A DNA stretch of 49,174 bases, from the NCBI GenBank assembly GCA_913045115.1, contig CAJWPJ010000007.1, positions 1 to 49,174 on the forward strand, in the 5' to 3' direction. The notes under the pieces were generated by a model. That model was given only the letters and a program-made list of their open reading frames with translations. It was not told where the DNA came from and made no database searches. Each line of letters opens with the position of its first letter. The first letter of the stretch is position 1. The DNA is from an uncultured Gammaproteobacteria bacterium. GTDB lineage: Bacteria > Pseudomonadota > Gammaproteobacteria > GCA-002705445 > GCA-002716945. Below, piece by piece: positions 1-9,535 of this stretch. Both the position numbers and the translations under genes were made by a program.

Positions 1-506
1 CTAGCTTGTAACCCCATATGCGAATCTCCCATATCACCATCAATTTCGGCTTTTGGCGTGAGTGCTGCGACGGAATCAATAACTAATGCAGAAATTGCGC
101 CTGATCTGACAAGCGTGTCAGCTATCTCTAGTGCTTGTTCACCGGAATCGGGCTGTGATAGAAGAAGCTCATCAATATTCACACCCAGATTTTCTGCATA
201 TTTGGGATCCAATGCATGCTCAGCGTCTATAAAAGCTGCTGTGCCTCCTTGTTTTTGTGCCTGCGCTATCACTTGTAAGGCCATCGTCGTCTTACCGGAT
301 GATTCTGGTCCATATATCTCTATCACTCTCCCTTTTGGAAGTCCTCCTATTCCCAATGCACCATCTAAAGTAAGAGAACCGGTAGAAATAGACTCAATAT
401 CTGGATACGCTGATCCTGATCCTAGTTTCATTAAGGCGCCCTTGCCGTGATCCTTTTCTATCTGACTTATTGCTGAGTCTAATGCTTTTTGTGTGTTCTC
501 TTCCAT
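1..506 (-). CDS. recA: RecA recombinase, N-terminal part (runs off the left edge of the window)
   Basis: Reverse-strand translation begins [31 protein letters not shown]..., with Walker [10 protein letters not shown] and [20 protein letters not shown] Shine-Dalgarno just upstream. Confidence 0.97.
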   Translation of the reverse strand, partial: MEENTQKALDSAISQIEKDHGKGALMKLGSGSAYPDIESISTGSLTLDGALGIGGLPKGRVIEIYGPESSGKTTMALQVIAQAQKQGGTAAFIDAEHALDPKYAENLGVNIDELLLSQPDSGEQALEIADTLVRSGAISALVIDSVAALTPKAEIDGDMGDSHMGLQA

Positions 507-533
507 AATTCTCCTCGGTGTAGGTTGTAGAGT

Positions 534-1028
534 CTATGATACCAAGTAATTTTTATGAATGAAATCGTATAAACAGTCAAATGTATGATTTACAGTACTT
601 TGGCGATTTTCCTGACGATTACCATGTAAATGAAAATGTGATACCAAGTATGTATCCTCGGACTTAATAGTGATGAAAACTTGTGGCTCTTTTGACTTAT
701 TTGACTCATCTATTTCCATTATTCCTGTTGTAGCAATAGCAATATTACAATTCACAGAATTAAAAAGACCCTCTGCCATAAGCTTGGAAACCTCTCTCGA
801 GACAGCTCCATATTTTTGTACAACATCAACTGGAACATTTAGTAGATCATATTTTACATTATTAGAGTATGCGATTATTGAGCCGACATAAAATTTAGAT
901 GAGCCAGATATGTCAGTGATGAGCTTAGAAATATAACCACCTGTGCATGATTCGGCAGTTGATATCTTTAATTCATGAAACATGCATAATTCTTGTATCT
1001 TTTTTAGTTTTTCTAGTGATTTATTCAT
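534..1028 (-). CDS. pncC: CinA C-terminal-type nicotinamide-nucleotide amidase
   Basis: STAESCTGGYISKLITDISGSSKFYVGSIIAYSN...ATTGIM motifs; adjacent to recA as in many gammaproteobacteria. Confidence 0.9.
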   Translation of the reverse strand: MNKSLEKLKKIQELCMFHELKISTAESCTGGYISKLITDISGSSKFYVGSIIAYSNNVKYDLLNVPVDVVQKYGAVSREVSKLMAEGLFNSVNCNIAIATTGIMEIDESNKSKEPQVFITIKSEDTYLVSHFHLHGNRQENRQSTVNHTFDCLYDFIHKNYLVS

Positions 1029-1073
1029 ATATAATCATAATACTCTAGCATAATTTATATCAAGGGGATTGAT

Positions 1074-1913
1074 TTGAAAAAAATTAGAAAGGTATTAATA
1101 TACAGCACTTCATTATTTCTAAAAAAAAATGAGACAAACTCAATAATTAAATATTTATCAAAGAAATGTGCATTAGTTGATACTTATTCATTAGATGAAA
1201 ATTTTGATAAAGTTTCTACTGCCAAATATGATTTAGTATTATCAATTGGTGGTGATGGTATATTCTTATCTGCTTCTAAATATGCATACCTTAATTCAAC
1301 TCCTATACTTGGTCTTAATTTTGGTCGCATTGGTTTTCTAGCAGATCTTGATAAGAAAGACTTACAATCTAAAATTAAGGAAGTCTTAGAGGGGAATTAT
1401 GTTGTAGACAAGAGAACACTTCTATCTGGTGACGTGGTTGTTGATGATAAAAAATACAAGTCGATATCTTTAAACGATATAGTGATAAATAATAGGGGTA
1501 TTTTAAAAATGATAGAGATGAATATCTATGTGAACGAAAACCTGATTACCAAACAAAGATCTGATGGTGTTATCATTGCTACTCCCACGGGCTCGACCGC
1601 TTATGCAATGTCAAATGGTTGCCCAATTGTTAGCCCTAATTCAAACGTAATATGTATTGTGCCAATTGCGCCACACTCTTATGGTCAAAGATCTGTCATT
1701 ATAAATAATAATGATAATGTACTAATAGAGATTAATAAAAAATCTATCAAGAATGCTCAAGTTACCTTTGATGGCTCTAACAATCTTACTCTAGAGAGCC
1801 CGAGTAAAATTGTGATTAAAAAATCTAAAAAACAATTGATGATAGTCCATCCATGTAATTATGACTACTTTAGTGCACTATCTAAAAAATTAAAATACGA
1901 AATTAAATCTTAG
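1074..1913 (+). CDS. nadK: NAD(+) kinase
   Basis: GGDGIFLSASKY, LGLNFGRIGFLADL, ATPTGSTAYAMSNGCPIV motifs; TTG start. Confidence 0.95.
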   Translation: MKKIRKVLIYSTSLFLKKNETNSIIKYLSKKCALVDTYSLDENFDKVSTAKYDLVLSIGGDGIFLSASKYAYLNSTPILGLNFGRIGFLADLDKKDLQSKIKEVLEGNYVVDKRTLLSGDVVVDDKKYKSISLNDIVINNRGILKMIEMNIYVNENLITKQRSDGVIIATPTGSTAYAMSNGCPIVSPNSNVICIVPIAPHSYGQRSVIINNNDNVLIEINKKSIKNAQVTFDGSNNLTLESPSKIVIKKSKKQLMIVHPCNYDYFSALSKKLKYEIKS

Positions 1914-2362
1914 TCGTTCTTTTTTGTTCTGCCTTTACATGTAGGTTTATTACAATCGCCGAATAAAGTCATCACGTGAGACTCAAGAGTAAAATTATAT
2001 TTACTCGAGATGTGTTCCTGAAGTTTTTCTAAATCTTCATTAACAAACTCTATAATATCTCCGCATCTTGTACAGATGAGATGATCGTGATGTGATTTTT
2101 TAATTTCATATGCTGATTGGCCATCATTAAAGTTATTTTTCTGAATCAAGTCAGCCATTTCCAATTGAGTTAATACACGATAAATAGTAGCTAATCCGAT
2201 ATTTTCGCCCTGGTCATCTAATTGGTCTTTTAATTTATCCGCAGTGTAATGCTCATCTGGAAATGATTGAAATATTTCAAGTATTTTGCAACGTGAATGT
2301 GTAACTTTCAGGCCAGCTTGTTTCAGCTTATCGATGTTTTTTTCGTTGTTAGCATTTTTCAT
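1910..2362 (-). CDS. fur: Ferric uptake regulator Fur
   Basis: GLKVTHSRCKILEIF, GLATIYRVL, HHDHLICTRCGDIIEF; Fur-family winged helix and metal-site residues. Confidence 0.95.
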   Translation of the reverse strand: MKNANNEKNIDKLKQAGLKVTHSRCKILEIFQSFPDEHYTADKLKDQLDDQGENIGLATIYRVLTQLEMADLIQKNNFNDGQSAYEIKKSHHDHLICTRCGDIIEFVNEDLEKLQEHISSKYNFTLESHVMTLFGDCNKPTCKGRTKKND

Positions 2363-2606
2363 TAGATGCCCTCTTTTTTCTTTTAATCTTAGGATCTGCT
2401 AAAATTTTCTCATATATCTCAATTCTATCATTTTCTTTTATAATATATGAAACATCTTTAAGTTTACCATACACCCCAACAGCTGTCTCCTTATCGAGTC
2501 CCAGAATATCATGTATAAAATCACCAATATTTGTATCTGTCTCAATATTTATTGAGTTTATTTTATAATTATCATCTGGAAAGCAATAATATACCTTAAT
2601 TGTCAT
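2349..2606 (-). CDS. rnfH: RnfH family ubiquitin-like protein (RatB)
   Basis: Short beta-grasp-like protein directly downstream of ratA; ...KENDRIEIYEKILADPKIKRKKRA; start probably MTIKVYYCF at 2606 rather than the ORF start at 2633. Confidence 0.8.
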   Translation of the reverse strand: MTIKVYYCFPDDNYKINSINIETDTNIGDFIHDILGLDKETAVGVYGKLKDVSYIIKENDRIEIYEKILADPKIKRKKRASNEKC

Positions 2607-3033
2607 ATTTAGACTTAAACGCTTGTTGTACAAATGACTTCAATATTGAATTCATTATTGATGTAAATATAGGTTCTATAGAGAGCTCTATTATTGAACT
2701 CTTAAATTTATAATTGATCTCAAGTGAAACTTTTGTATTATTTTTATCTAGAGAAGTAAACAACCACTTACCATCTAAATTCTCAAATGGGCCATCAACA
2801 AATTCAAGTGAAATCGACTTATTTTTTACTATGGTATTCTTTGTTGAAAAGTCCCATTTTATAAAACTTTTTGAAATATATATCTTCCCAACTATGACAT
2901 TATCGGACTCTTTTACAACTTTAGTACTAGTACACCATGGGAGGTAATTAGGATAGCTTTCTATGTCATTTATTAAATTGAAAATTGTTTGAATATCAAT
3001 ATTAATATCTTCTTCTTTATAGATTTTTTTCAT
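2596..3033 (-). CDS. ratA: RatA / Coq10-like START-domain protein
   Basis: NDIESYPNYLPWCTSTKV ... PFENLDGKWLFTSL; ratA-rnfH-smpB neighbourhood; start MKKIYKEED inside the longer ORF. Confidence 0.88.
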   Translation of the reverse strand: MKKIYKEEDINIDIQTIFNLINDIESYPNYLPWCTSTKVVKESDNVIVGKIYISKSFIKWDFSTKNTIVKNKSISLEFVDGPFENLDGKWLFTSLDKNNTKVSLEINYKFKSSIIELSIEPIFTSIMNSILKSFVQQAFKSKYDN

Positions 3034-3035
3034 AA

Positions 3036-4466
3036 TTAGATAATTCCTTTTACAAATATTATTATTAGTAATATTGGGGAAAAAATCTTTAAAAGAATGA
3101 ACCAAAGGTTCGCTAATAGTTTGTTTGAATTCAATTCAGTGATTACTGTTGTCCTATTCATAATAAAACCTGCAAATAAAGCCATGAGCAGCCCTCCCAG
3201 TGGAAGCATAATCTTAGAGGTTAAGTAGTCTATATTATCAAATATTGTCATACCAAATATTTTAAAATTAGATAATTCGTTAAACGAAAGAACTGTGAAA
3301 ATACCAAGTATCCATGTACCTAAACCAAGCAAATTAGTTGCATATATTCTCGATAATGAAAATTTTTCTATTACAAACGTGATTGCTGGCTCAATTAATG
3401 ATATGGATGATGTAATTGCTGCGAAAAATAATAATACAAAGAATGCAGTAGCAATAATACTACCAAAATCCATGGCGCCAAAAGCGATGGGTAAGGTTTG
3501 AAAAATTAGGCCAGGGCCAGCTGAGCTTGGATCTAAATCATAAGTGAAAACAATCGGAAATATGATTACTCCTGCTAGTATCGCTACAAATGTATCAAAA
3601 AAAGCAACGGCACCACTGACTTGGAAAATTGATGTATCATCAGGCAAATATGATCCGTATACCATTAATGAGCCCATTCCAATACTTAAAGAAAAAAATG
3701 CCATGCTCATAGCTGAGAGAATCACAGAATTATTAATCTTCTCAAAATCCGCAACAAATAAGTAACTCATTGCCTCAGAGAAACCCGCTAATGTTGATGC
3801 GTGAATTGCTAACCCGATTAATAAAATAAAAAGTCCTGGTATTAAAAATTTTATTGCTCTCTCAATGCCGCTTTTAATTCCCTTTGAGACTATATAGCAC
3901 GTTAATATCATAAATAATGTATGCCATAAAATTAATTTCTCAGGATCAGAAATAAATGACTCAAACTTAGAAGTTGAGCCTGCTGCTGTAATTAAAGTAA
4001 ACGACCCTGTGATTGATTTGATGACGTAAGATAATGTCCAACCGGCAATTACACTATAAAATGATAAAATTAGTATACCGGCAAGGATTCCCATCCAGCC
4101 CACTAGCTCCCAATTCGAAAATAAATCATTATTATCAAATTGTCTTTTAACTTTTATGGTTCTATTAAGAGATATATCTGATTCGTCTTTTGTATAGAAA
4201 CTTGCTTCACTAGATAATGTTCTTAGGGTATTGACAGGATTCTGTTTACCACGTTTGCCTATTAAAATCTCGGCACACATGATTGGTAGGGCTAAGAATA
4301 GTACACTAAGAACATAAATTAAGACAAATGCACCTCCTCCACTCTCAGCAGTCATCCATGGAAATTTCCAAATATTTCCTAAACCGACAGCAGATCCAGT
4401 AGCTGCAAATATAAACAGTAATTTTGAAGACCATTGGCCGTGAATTGATTTTCTATTATTTGAAAT
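3036..4466 (-). CDS. Neurotransmitter:sodium symporter (SNF family) transporter; start inferred at ATT 4466
   Basis: In-frame extension upstream of the listed ATG (4355) reads ISNNRKSIHGQWSSKLLFIFAATGSAVGLGNIWKFPW, the conserved SNF N-terminus/TM1; AGGAG at 4478-4474, 7 nt from ATT; in-frame TAG two codons upstream of the ATT. Confidence 0.88.
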   Translation of the reverse strand: MSNNRKSIHGQWSSKLLFIFAATGSAVGLGNIWKFPWMTAESGGGAFVLIYVLSVLFLALPIMCAEILIGKRGKQNPVNTLRTLSSEASFYTKDESDISLNRTIKVKRQFDNNDLFSNWELVGWMGILAGILILSFYSVIAGWTLSYVIKSITGSFTLITAAGSTSKFESFISDPEKLILWHTLFMILTCYIVSKGIKSGIERAIKFLIPGLFILLIGLAIHASTLAGFSEAMSYLFVADFEKINNSVILSAMSMAFFSLSIGMGSLMVYGSYLPDDTSIFQVSGAVAFFDTFVAILAGVIIFPIVFTYDLDPSSAGPGLIFQTLPIAFGAMDFGSIIATAFFVLLFFAAITSSISLIEPAITFVIEKFSLSRIYATNLLGLGTWILGIFTVLSFNELSNFKIFGMTIFDNIDYLTSKIMLPLGGLLMALFAGFIMNRTTVITELNSNKLLANLWFILLKIFSPILLIIIFVKGII

Positions 4467-4493
4467 GACCTAGCTCCTGTCTGTTATGGTACC

Positions 4494-4521
4494 ATTATAC
4501 CGGATGTAAAAATATTATGAA
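4494..4521 (-). promoter_or_regulatory. Putative sigma70-type promoter for the SNF transporter
   Basis: Minus strand TTCATA-16 nt-TATAAT (-10 at 4499..4494), about 20 nt upstream of the AGGAG Shine-Dalgarno. Confidence 0.45.
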
Positions 4522-4963
4522 TGTCTTATGCCAAAACAAAAAATCAGGATTTAAGTATAGCTTTATTAAAAAGATTGAGGCTGGGCTTGTCCTATCAGGT
4601 TGGGAAGTCAAGAGTTTGAAGGACGGTAATGGGCAGTTATCTGAAAGTTACATTTCTATAAAGAAAGATGAAGTATTTCTATGCAATGCGCATATAAAAT
4701 CATTAAACATGAAGAACGCTGTTGATGCACAAGATCCAACTTGTAAAAGGAAGTTGCTTCTAAACAGGAAAGAAATAAATATGTTACAAGGTCAAGTAAG
4801 CCAACAAGGACTAACGATTGTACCACTTAAGCTTTATTTAAAAAAAGGTATCATAAAAATAGAAATTGCGTTAGCTAAGGGTAAGAAAATCTATGATAAA
4901 AGGCAGGATCAGAAGAACAAAGATTGGAAGAGACAAAAAGAAAGACTTAGTAAATTAAATTAG
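4517..4963 (+). CDS. smpB: SsrA-binding protein SmpB
   Basis: KIEAGLVLSGWEVKSLKDGNGQLSESYI ... KGKKIYDKRQDQKNKDWKRQKER. Confidence 0.97.
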   Translation: MNVLCQNKKSGFKYSFIKKIEAGLVLSGWEVKSLKDGNGQLSESYISIKKDEVFLCNAHIKSLNMKNAVDAQDPTCKRKLLLNRKEINMLQGQVSQQGLTIVPLKLYLKKGIIKIEIALAKGKKIYDKRQDQKNKDWKRQKERLSKLN

Positions 4964-5607
4964 TTGTTATCAAAATAATTCAGATTAAGTTTTCTCTCTT
5001 CATTTGTGGGCTCTATTATTTTATAATTATCGATTTCCACCGTATGATTAAAATTTTTCGAGACACTCTCTGTGGTCAAATTTGAAAATTTATTTTGGCC
5101 AATTGTCATCTTTAGATACACATAAGCAAGTAATTTCGCATCTAATAATGCGCCGTGCAGTGTTCTGTCAGAATTATCAATTGCATACCTTTCACATAGA
5201 GCATCTAGAGTATTTTTTTTGCCTGGGCTAATTTTCCTAGCCATCTTTAGACTATCAATAATTTCATTATCAAAAAAGTTAACAGTTTTCGATAAATCTG
5301 AATATTCTTTTTTTAAAAAACCAATATCAAATGGAGCATTATGGATAATTATTGGTGAATCACAAATGTAATCAGAAAACTCTTCATATATCTCCTCAAA
5401 CAGAGGTTTATCCTTTAGGTTATTATATGTTAATCCATGAATTTTAGACGCCTCAATATCTATTTCCCTATTTGGATTGATATACTTATGAAAAGTGTTG
5501 CTAGTAACACTCCTATTTAATATCTCAATGCAACCAATCTCTATTATCTTATGGCCATCATCTGGATCTAAACCTGTTGTCTCTGTATCTAATACAATAT
5601 ATCTCAT
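4960..5607 (-). CDS. dnaQ: DNA polymerase III epsilon subunit
   Basis: VLDTETTGLDPDDGHKIIEIGCIEILNR, HNAPFDIGFLKKE, LHGALLDAKLLAYVYLKMTIGQ. Confidence 0.96.
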   Translation of the reverse strand: MRYIVLDTETTGLDPDDGHKIIEIGCIEILNRSVTSNTFHKYINPNREIDIEASKIHGLTYNNLKDKPLFEEIYEEFSDYICDSPIIIHNAPFDIGFLKKEYSDLSKTVNFFDNEIIDSLKMARKISPGKKNTLDALCERYAIDNSDRTLHGALLDAKLLAYVYLKMTIGQNKFSNLTTESVSKNFNHTVEIDNYKIIEPTNEERKLNLNYFDNN

Positions 5608-6041
5608 TTTTTTATCGCTCCTGTTGCTAATTCATCTGCCATATTATTATAAAAAGTATCTTCTGAATTATCTGACTGATGTGCTTTTATCCAAATCCAT
5701 TCAATTTCTAGATCAGTATTCAATTTATCAATTTTTATCCATAAATCCTTGTTCAAAACTGGTTTTTTAGAACTAGTTATCCAATTATTATTTTTCCAAT
5801 TAAAAATCCAATCAGATATACCTTTTTGTAGATAAGCGGAGTCAGTATATAAATACACGCGTGATTCTATTTTAACTTGTTCAAGAGCACTTATTGCAGC
5901 CAGCAGTTCCATTCTGTTATTTGTGGTCATTTTTTCGCTCCCACTGGATGTAAATAATTTACCATCATTTATTAGGACATAGCCCCATCCTCCTGGACCA
6001 GGATTTCCACTACATGCTCCATCTGTATAAATTTTTATCAT
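5604..6041 (-). CDS. rnhA: Ribonuclease HI
   Basis: IYTDGACSGNPGPGGWGYVL, TTNNRMELLAAISALE, YTDSAYLQKGISDWI, WIKAHQSDN. Confidence 0.97.
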   Translation of the reverse strand: MIKIYTDGACSGNPGPGGWGYVLINDGKLFTSSGSEKMTTNNRMELLAAISALEQVKIESRVYLYTDSAYLQKGISDWIFNWKNNNWITSSKKPVLNKDLWIKIDKLNTDLEIEWIWIKAHQSDNSEDTFYNNMADELATGAIKK

Positions 6042-6772
6042 AAGTTATTTTTTGCAAGATGAGTTACTTTATAGTCTTTATTGAATAATACTTTTTGAGG
6101 AGTAAGAGGAATAACATTTTTTTTATATGTGAAAATAAACATTCCCCCAAACTGATTTCTTATTATTTTATGTAGAAAAGATATATTAAATAAAAATGAG
6201 GAGATGCTCTTTCCTAAATATGGAAATAATCCAAATGTTTTATGATAGTTCATCTTATATTCCAGTATCTTGAACCATTCTTTTATTATATATGGTGACA
6301 TAAAATTGATATTCCATGGTGATTTAGAGGAAAAGATTTTGACAAATGTCCAAAGACTAAACTTATTGAAACCAATTAATACTATCGTAGCATCGTCGGT
6401 AGCAATTCTATCAACCTCTCTCATTAGCAGGTAAGGGTTATGTGTATATTCCAAACCGTGGGAAAGTATAATTACGTCATGAGAATTATCTTCAAAAGGT
6501 AGTTTTTTCGATAAATTTGAACTAGATATGAGCACATCTTCATCTATACTAAAAAAGGTCCCGCTTTTATTTTTTTGAAAGATCTTTTTAAACTCCGATG
6601 ATCCACAAAACAAGGTATGCCTGCCTTGATAAATATCTTTGATAGCATCTAATTCTTTAGAAATAATCCGTTTAAAATGTTGTCCAGAGGGCTGTTTATA
6701 CCAATCTTTAAGTTGTAGTTTAGTGTTATTATTTTCTTGAAATATCATCTTTGTAGAATTAAATAATACCAT
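6038..6772 (-). CDS. Class I SAM-dependent methyltransferase (YafS-like by position and sequence)
   Basis: LPFEDNSHDVIILSHGLEYTHNPYLLMREVDRIATDDATIVLIGFN; located between rnhA and mltD as in gammaproteobacterial yafS; start may be ATG at 6748. Confidence 0.75.
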   Translation of the reverse strand: MVLFNSTKMIFQENNNTKLQLKDWYKQPSGQHFKRIISKELDAIKDIYQGRHTLFCGSSEFKKIFQKNKSGTFFSIDEDVLISSSNLSKKLPFEDNSHDVIILSHGLEYTHNPYLLMREVDRIATDDATIVLIGFNKFSLWTFVKIFSSKSPWNINFMSPYIIKEWFKILEYKMNYHKTFGLFPYLGKSISSFLFNISFLHKIIRNQFGGMFIFTYKKNVIPLTPQKVLFNKDYKVTHLAKNNL

Positions 6773-6789
6773 ATGATAAGTTTAGATTT

Positions 6790-8301
6790 GTGTACAAAAA
6801 ATATTTTTTAATAATTGCCGTATTATTGATTTCTGGCTGTCAACACACAGCATCACGATCGCTTTCAGAGCTTACATCCAGCAATGGTCTCCTGGGAGTA
6901 AATAGTACTTGCGAAACAGCAAAACTACAAAATAAAAACTTTAATTCCGTTTGGACCCGAATGAGGTCCGGTTTTTGTTTTAGAAATATAAACTCTTCAA
7001 GAATTTCAGAAGAACTAAAATGGATGAAAAAAAATAAAAGCTTCGTCTACAGGTCAATAGACAGATCAAAGCCTTATTTGTTCCATATATTATCATACTT
7101 AGAGAAAAGGAACTTGCCACATGAGCTTGCTCTATTGCCAATGGTAGAGAGCGGGTTTCAACCATTTGCATATTCAACCTCTAGAGCAGCAGGAATTTGG
7201 CAATTTATCCCTCCAACTGCACGTGAATATGGTTTAAAGATGAACTGGTTATATGATGGTAGACGAGATGTTCTTGAATCGACTAAAGCGGCAACATACT
7301 TTTTACGTGATATGCATCGACATTTCAAAGGTAATTGGTTACTCGCAATTGCATCATACAATACTGGGGCGGGAAATGTAGGAAAAGCAATTGATAGGGC
7401 TAATAACTTATTCACTAAACCATCATATTGGGACTTAAATCTTCCTAGAGAGACAGAGTTGTATGTACCGAGACTTCTAGCTTTATCTAAGATAATTGCA
7501 AATCCACAAAGATATGGTTTTGATCTTCCAGCAATACCAAATAAGAAATTTACATCGACAGTTAATTTTAGAGACCCATTAGACTTTAAAACGCTGTCTA
7601 TTATTACAGGTGTCAGTCAAGAAGAGTTAACAAACTTAAATCCAGGCTATAGTACTTGGATACTAGATCCCTCACAACAAAATAAACTCTTGCTACCCGT
7701 GGATGCGGCTAAAGTTTTTAATAAAAGATACAATAAAGTATCTAGATCAATATATGAGAACAAAATACATAATGTAGTCAAAGGTGATAGTCTCTATAGG
7801 ATTTCACGAATTTATAATGTAAAAATAAGCGCATTAAAGAAAACAAATGGTCTTACTAAAGATGTAATATATATTAATCAGAAGCTGAGAATTCCATCTG
7901 AACTAAATACAGGCAGTAAGGAATTTATTACAATCAACAATCAAAAATATTTCATTAACAAAAAAGAAATAGTATTTAATCATATAGTCAAAAGATATGA
8001 TAACTGGTACAGGATAGCAAAAAAATATGATGTCTCATTGAATAAACTTCTAAGCTGGAATAATGCTGATAAAAAAACAAAACTAAAAATAAATAGTCTC
8101 GTAAAAATTAAATTACAAGGGCCTATACTAACTAAAAGTAAAGACATAAACATATTACGATACGTTGTCGGGTCAGGAGATAGATATGATCAAGTGGTCA
8201 GAGGTTTTAATATTGACAAAGAGGATCTCATAAAAGATAACAAACTCAAAAATAGAAAATATTTAACAGCTGGTGATAATCTTATAATCACTTTGAACTA
8301 A
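6790..8301 (+). CDS. mltD: Membrane-bound lytic murein transglycosylase D with LysM repeats
   Basis: Lipobox LLISGC; SLT motif LPMVESGFQPFAYSTSRAAGIWQFIPPTAREYGL; SYNTGAGNV; LysM-like HNVVKGDSLYRISRIYNV and HIVKRYDNWYRIAKKYDV; GTG start. Confidence 0.95.
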   Translation: MYKKYFLIIAVLLISGCQHTASRSLSELTSSNGLLGVNSTCETAKLQNKNFNSVWTRMRSGFCFRNINSSRISEELKWMKKNKSFVYRSIDRSKPYLFHILSYLEKRNLPHELALLPMVESGFQPFAYSTSRAAGIWQFIPPTAREYGLKMNWLYDGRRDVLESTKAATYFLRDMHRHFKGNWLLAIASYNTGAGNVGKAIDRANNLFTKPSYWDLNLPRETELYVPRLLALSKIIANPQRYGFDLPAIPNKKFTSTVNFRDPLDFKTLSIITGVSQEELTNLNPGYSTWILDPSQQNKLLLPVDAAKVFNKRYNKVSRSIYENKIHNVVKGDSLYRISRIYNVKISALKKTNGLTKDVIYINQKLRIPSELNTGSKEFITINNQKYFINKKEIVFNHIVKRYDNWYRIAKKYDVSLNKLLSWNNADKKTKLKINSLVKIKLQGPILTKSKDINILRYVVGSGDRYDQVVRGFNIDKEDLIKDNKLKNRKYLTAGDNLIITLN

Positions 8302-9161
8302 ATCTTTGATAAATATCTATCACCCCTATCGCATAGTATTGTAACAATAATTGAATCTTGGGCATTGTTAGCGATTTTTTTTGCAATATGCACATTAGCA
8401 CCTGCTGAGACTCCTACAAAGAGACCATTTTTTCGAGATAGATATTCCATTGATTTCTCGGCATCATCTTGACTAATATCAATTATGTCATCTACTAAGG
8501 CGTCTTTAAATATCTCTGGGATATATTCAGGCTTCCATCTTCTGATCCCAGGTATCCTAGAACCTTCGGTAGGTTGAACTCCAATTATTTGAATACTTGT
8601 GTCTTGTTCCTTCAAAAAACGAGATACTCCTGTGATAGTCCCAGTCGTGCCCATAGCAGACACAAAATGTGTAATTTTTTTTTCAGTTTGATTCCAAATC
8701 TCAGGTCCTGTTGTATCATAATGGGCTAAATAGTTAGATTTATTTGCAAACTGATTAAGTATAAAACCTTCTCCATTATTAGTCATTTCTATTGCAAGGT
8801 CTCTTGCGCCTTCCATATCCTGTTCTTTTGTAACTAGAACCACTTCAGCTCCGTAGGCCTTCATGGTTTTTATTCTTTCAATAGATGCAGTTTCGGGCAT
8901 TATAAGTTTGATTTTGAATCCACGTATAGATGCTGCCATTGCTAGCGCGATACCTGTGTTACCACTTGTTGCTTCAATTAATGTGTCGCCCTTTTTAATT
9001 AATCCTCTGTTTTCTGCATCCTTGATCATTCTTATAGCAGGACGATCTTTTATAGATCCAGCAGGATTATTTCCCTCGAGCTTTGCATAAATACTATTGG
9101 TGCCTATCCTATCGATGAGAACTAAGGGTGTATTGCCGATATAGTTTTCGATATCACTCAT
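8298..9161 (-). CDS. cysM: Cysteine synthase B (PLP-dependent)
   Basis: IGNTPLVLI, LEGNNPAGSIKDRPA, TSGNTGIALAMAA, SAMGTTGTITGVSR. Confidence 0.92.
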   Translation of the reverse strand: MSDIENYIGNTPLVLIDRIGTNSIYAKLEGNNPAGSIKDRPAIRMIKDAENRGLIKKGDTLIEATSGNTGIALAMAASIRGFKIKLIMPETASIERIKTMKAYGAEVVLVTKEQDMEGARDLAIEMTNNGEGFILNQFANKSNYLAHYDTTGPEIWNQTEKKITHFVSAMGTTGTITGVSRFLKEQDTSIQIIGVQPTEGSRIPGIRRWKPEYIPEIFKDALVDDIIDISQDDAEKSMEYLSRKNGLFVGVSAGANVHIAKKIANNAQDSIIVTILCDRGDRYLSKI

Positions 9162-9535
9162 GACTCAACTACAACGAATGCTATCGAGGAAGTATCAGAG
9201 TCTGTGATTGAGAGTTGTAAGCTTGTATAACGACTATTGATAATCTCTTCGAGTTTAGAAGATAAAGAAAAAAAAGGTTTACCATTAATATCATGTTTGA
9301 TAGTGATATATTTTGGATATAGTCCTTCTCTATATAACCCTGTACCAAGAGCTTTAGATAGGGCCTCTTTTGCAGCAAACCTTTTGGATAAAAAAGAGGC
9401 TTTATTAGGAATGTTTAAATAGTCTGAATGTTCTTCAACGGATAAAATTTTGCTAGCAACTCTATTGCCAAATTTTTTAACAAGTTTTATAAATCTATCT
9501 TTATCAACTAAATCAACACCTATACCTCTAATCAT
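9158..9535 (-). CDS. acpS: Holo-[acyl-carrier-protein] synthase
   Basis: GIGVDLVDKDRF, KRFAAKEALSKALGTG; next to pdxJ. Confidence 0.95.
   Translation of the reverse strand: MIRGIGVDLVDKDRFIKLVKKFGNRVASKILSVEEHSDYLNIPNKASFLSKRFAAKEALSKALGTGLYREGLYPKYITIKHDINGKPFFSLSSKLEEIINSRYTSLQLSITDSDTSSIAFVVVES

Noticed and set aside
58-450. 130-aa plus-strand ORF at the left edge
   Set aside because: Antisense shadow of recA, which translates convincingly on the minus strand
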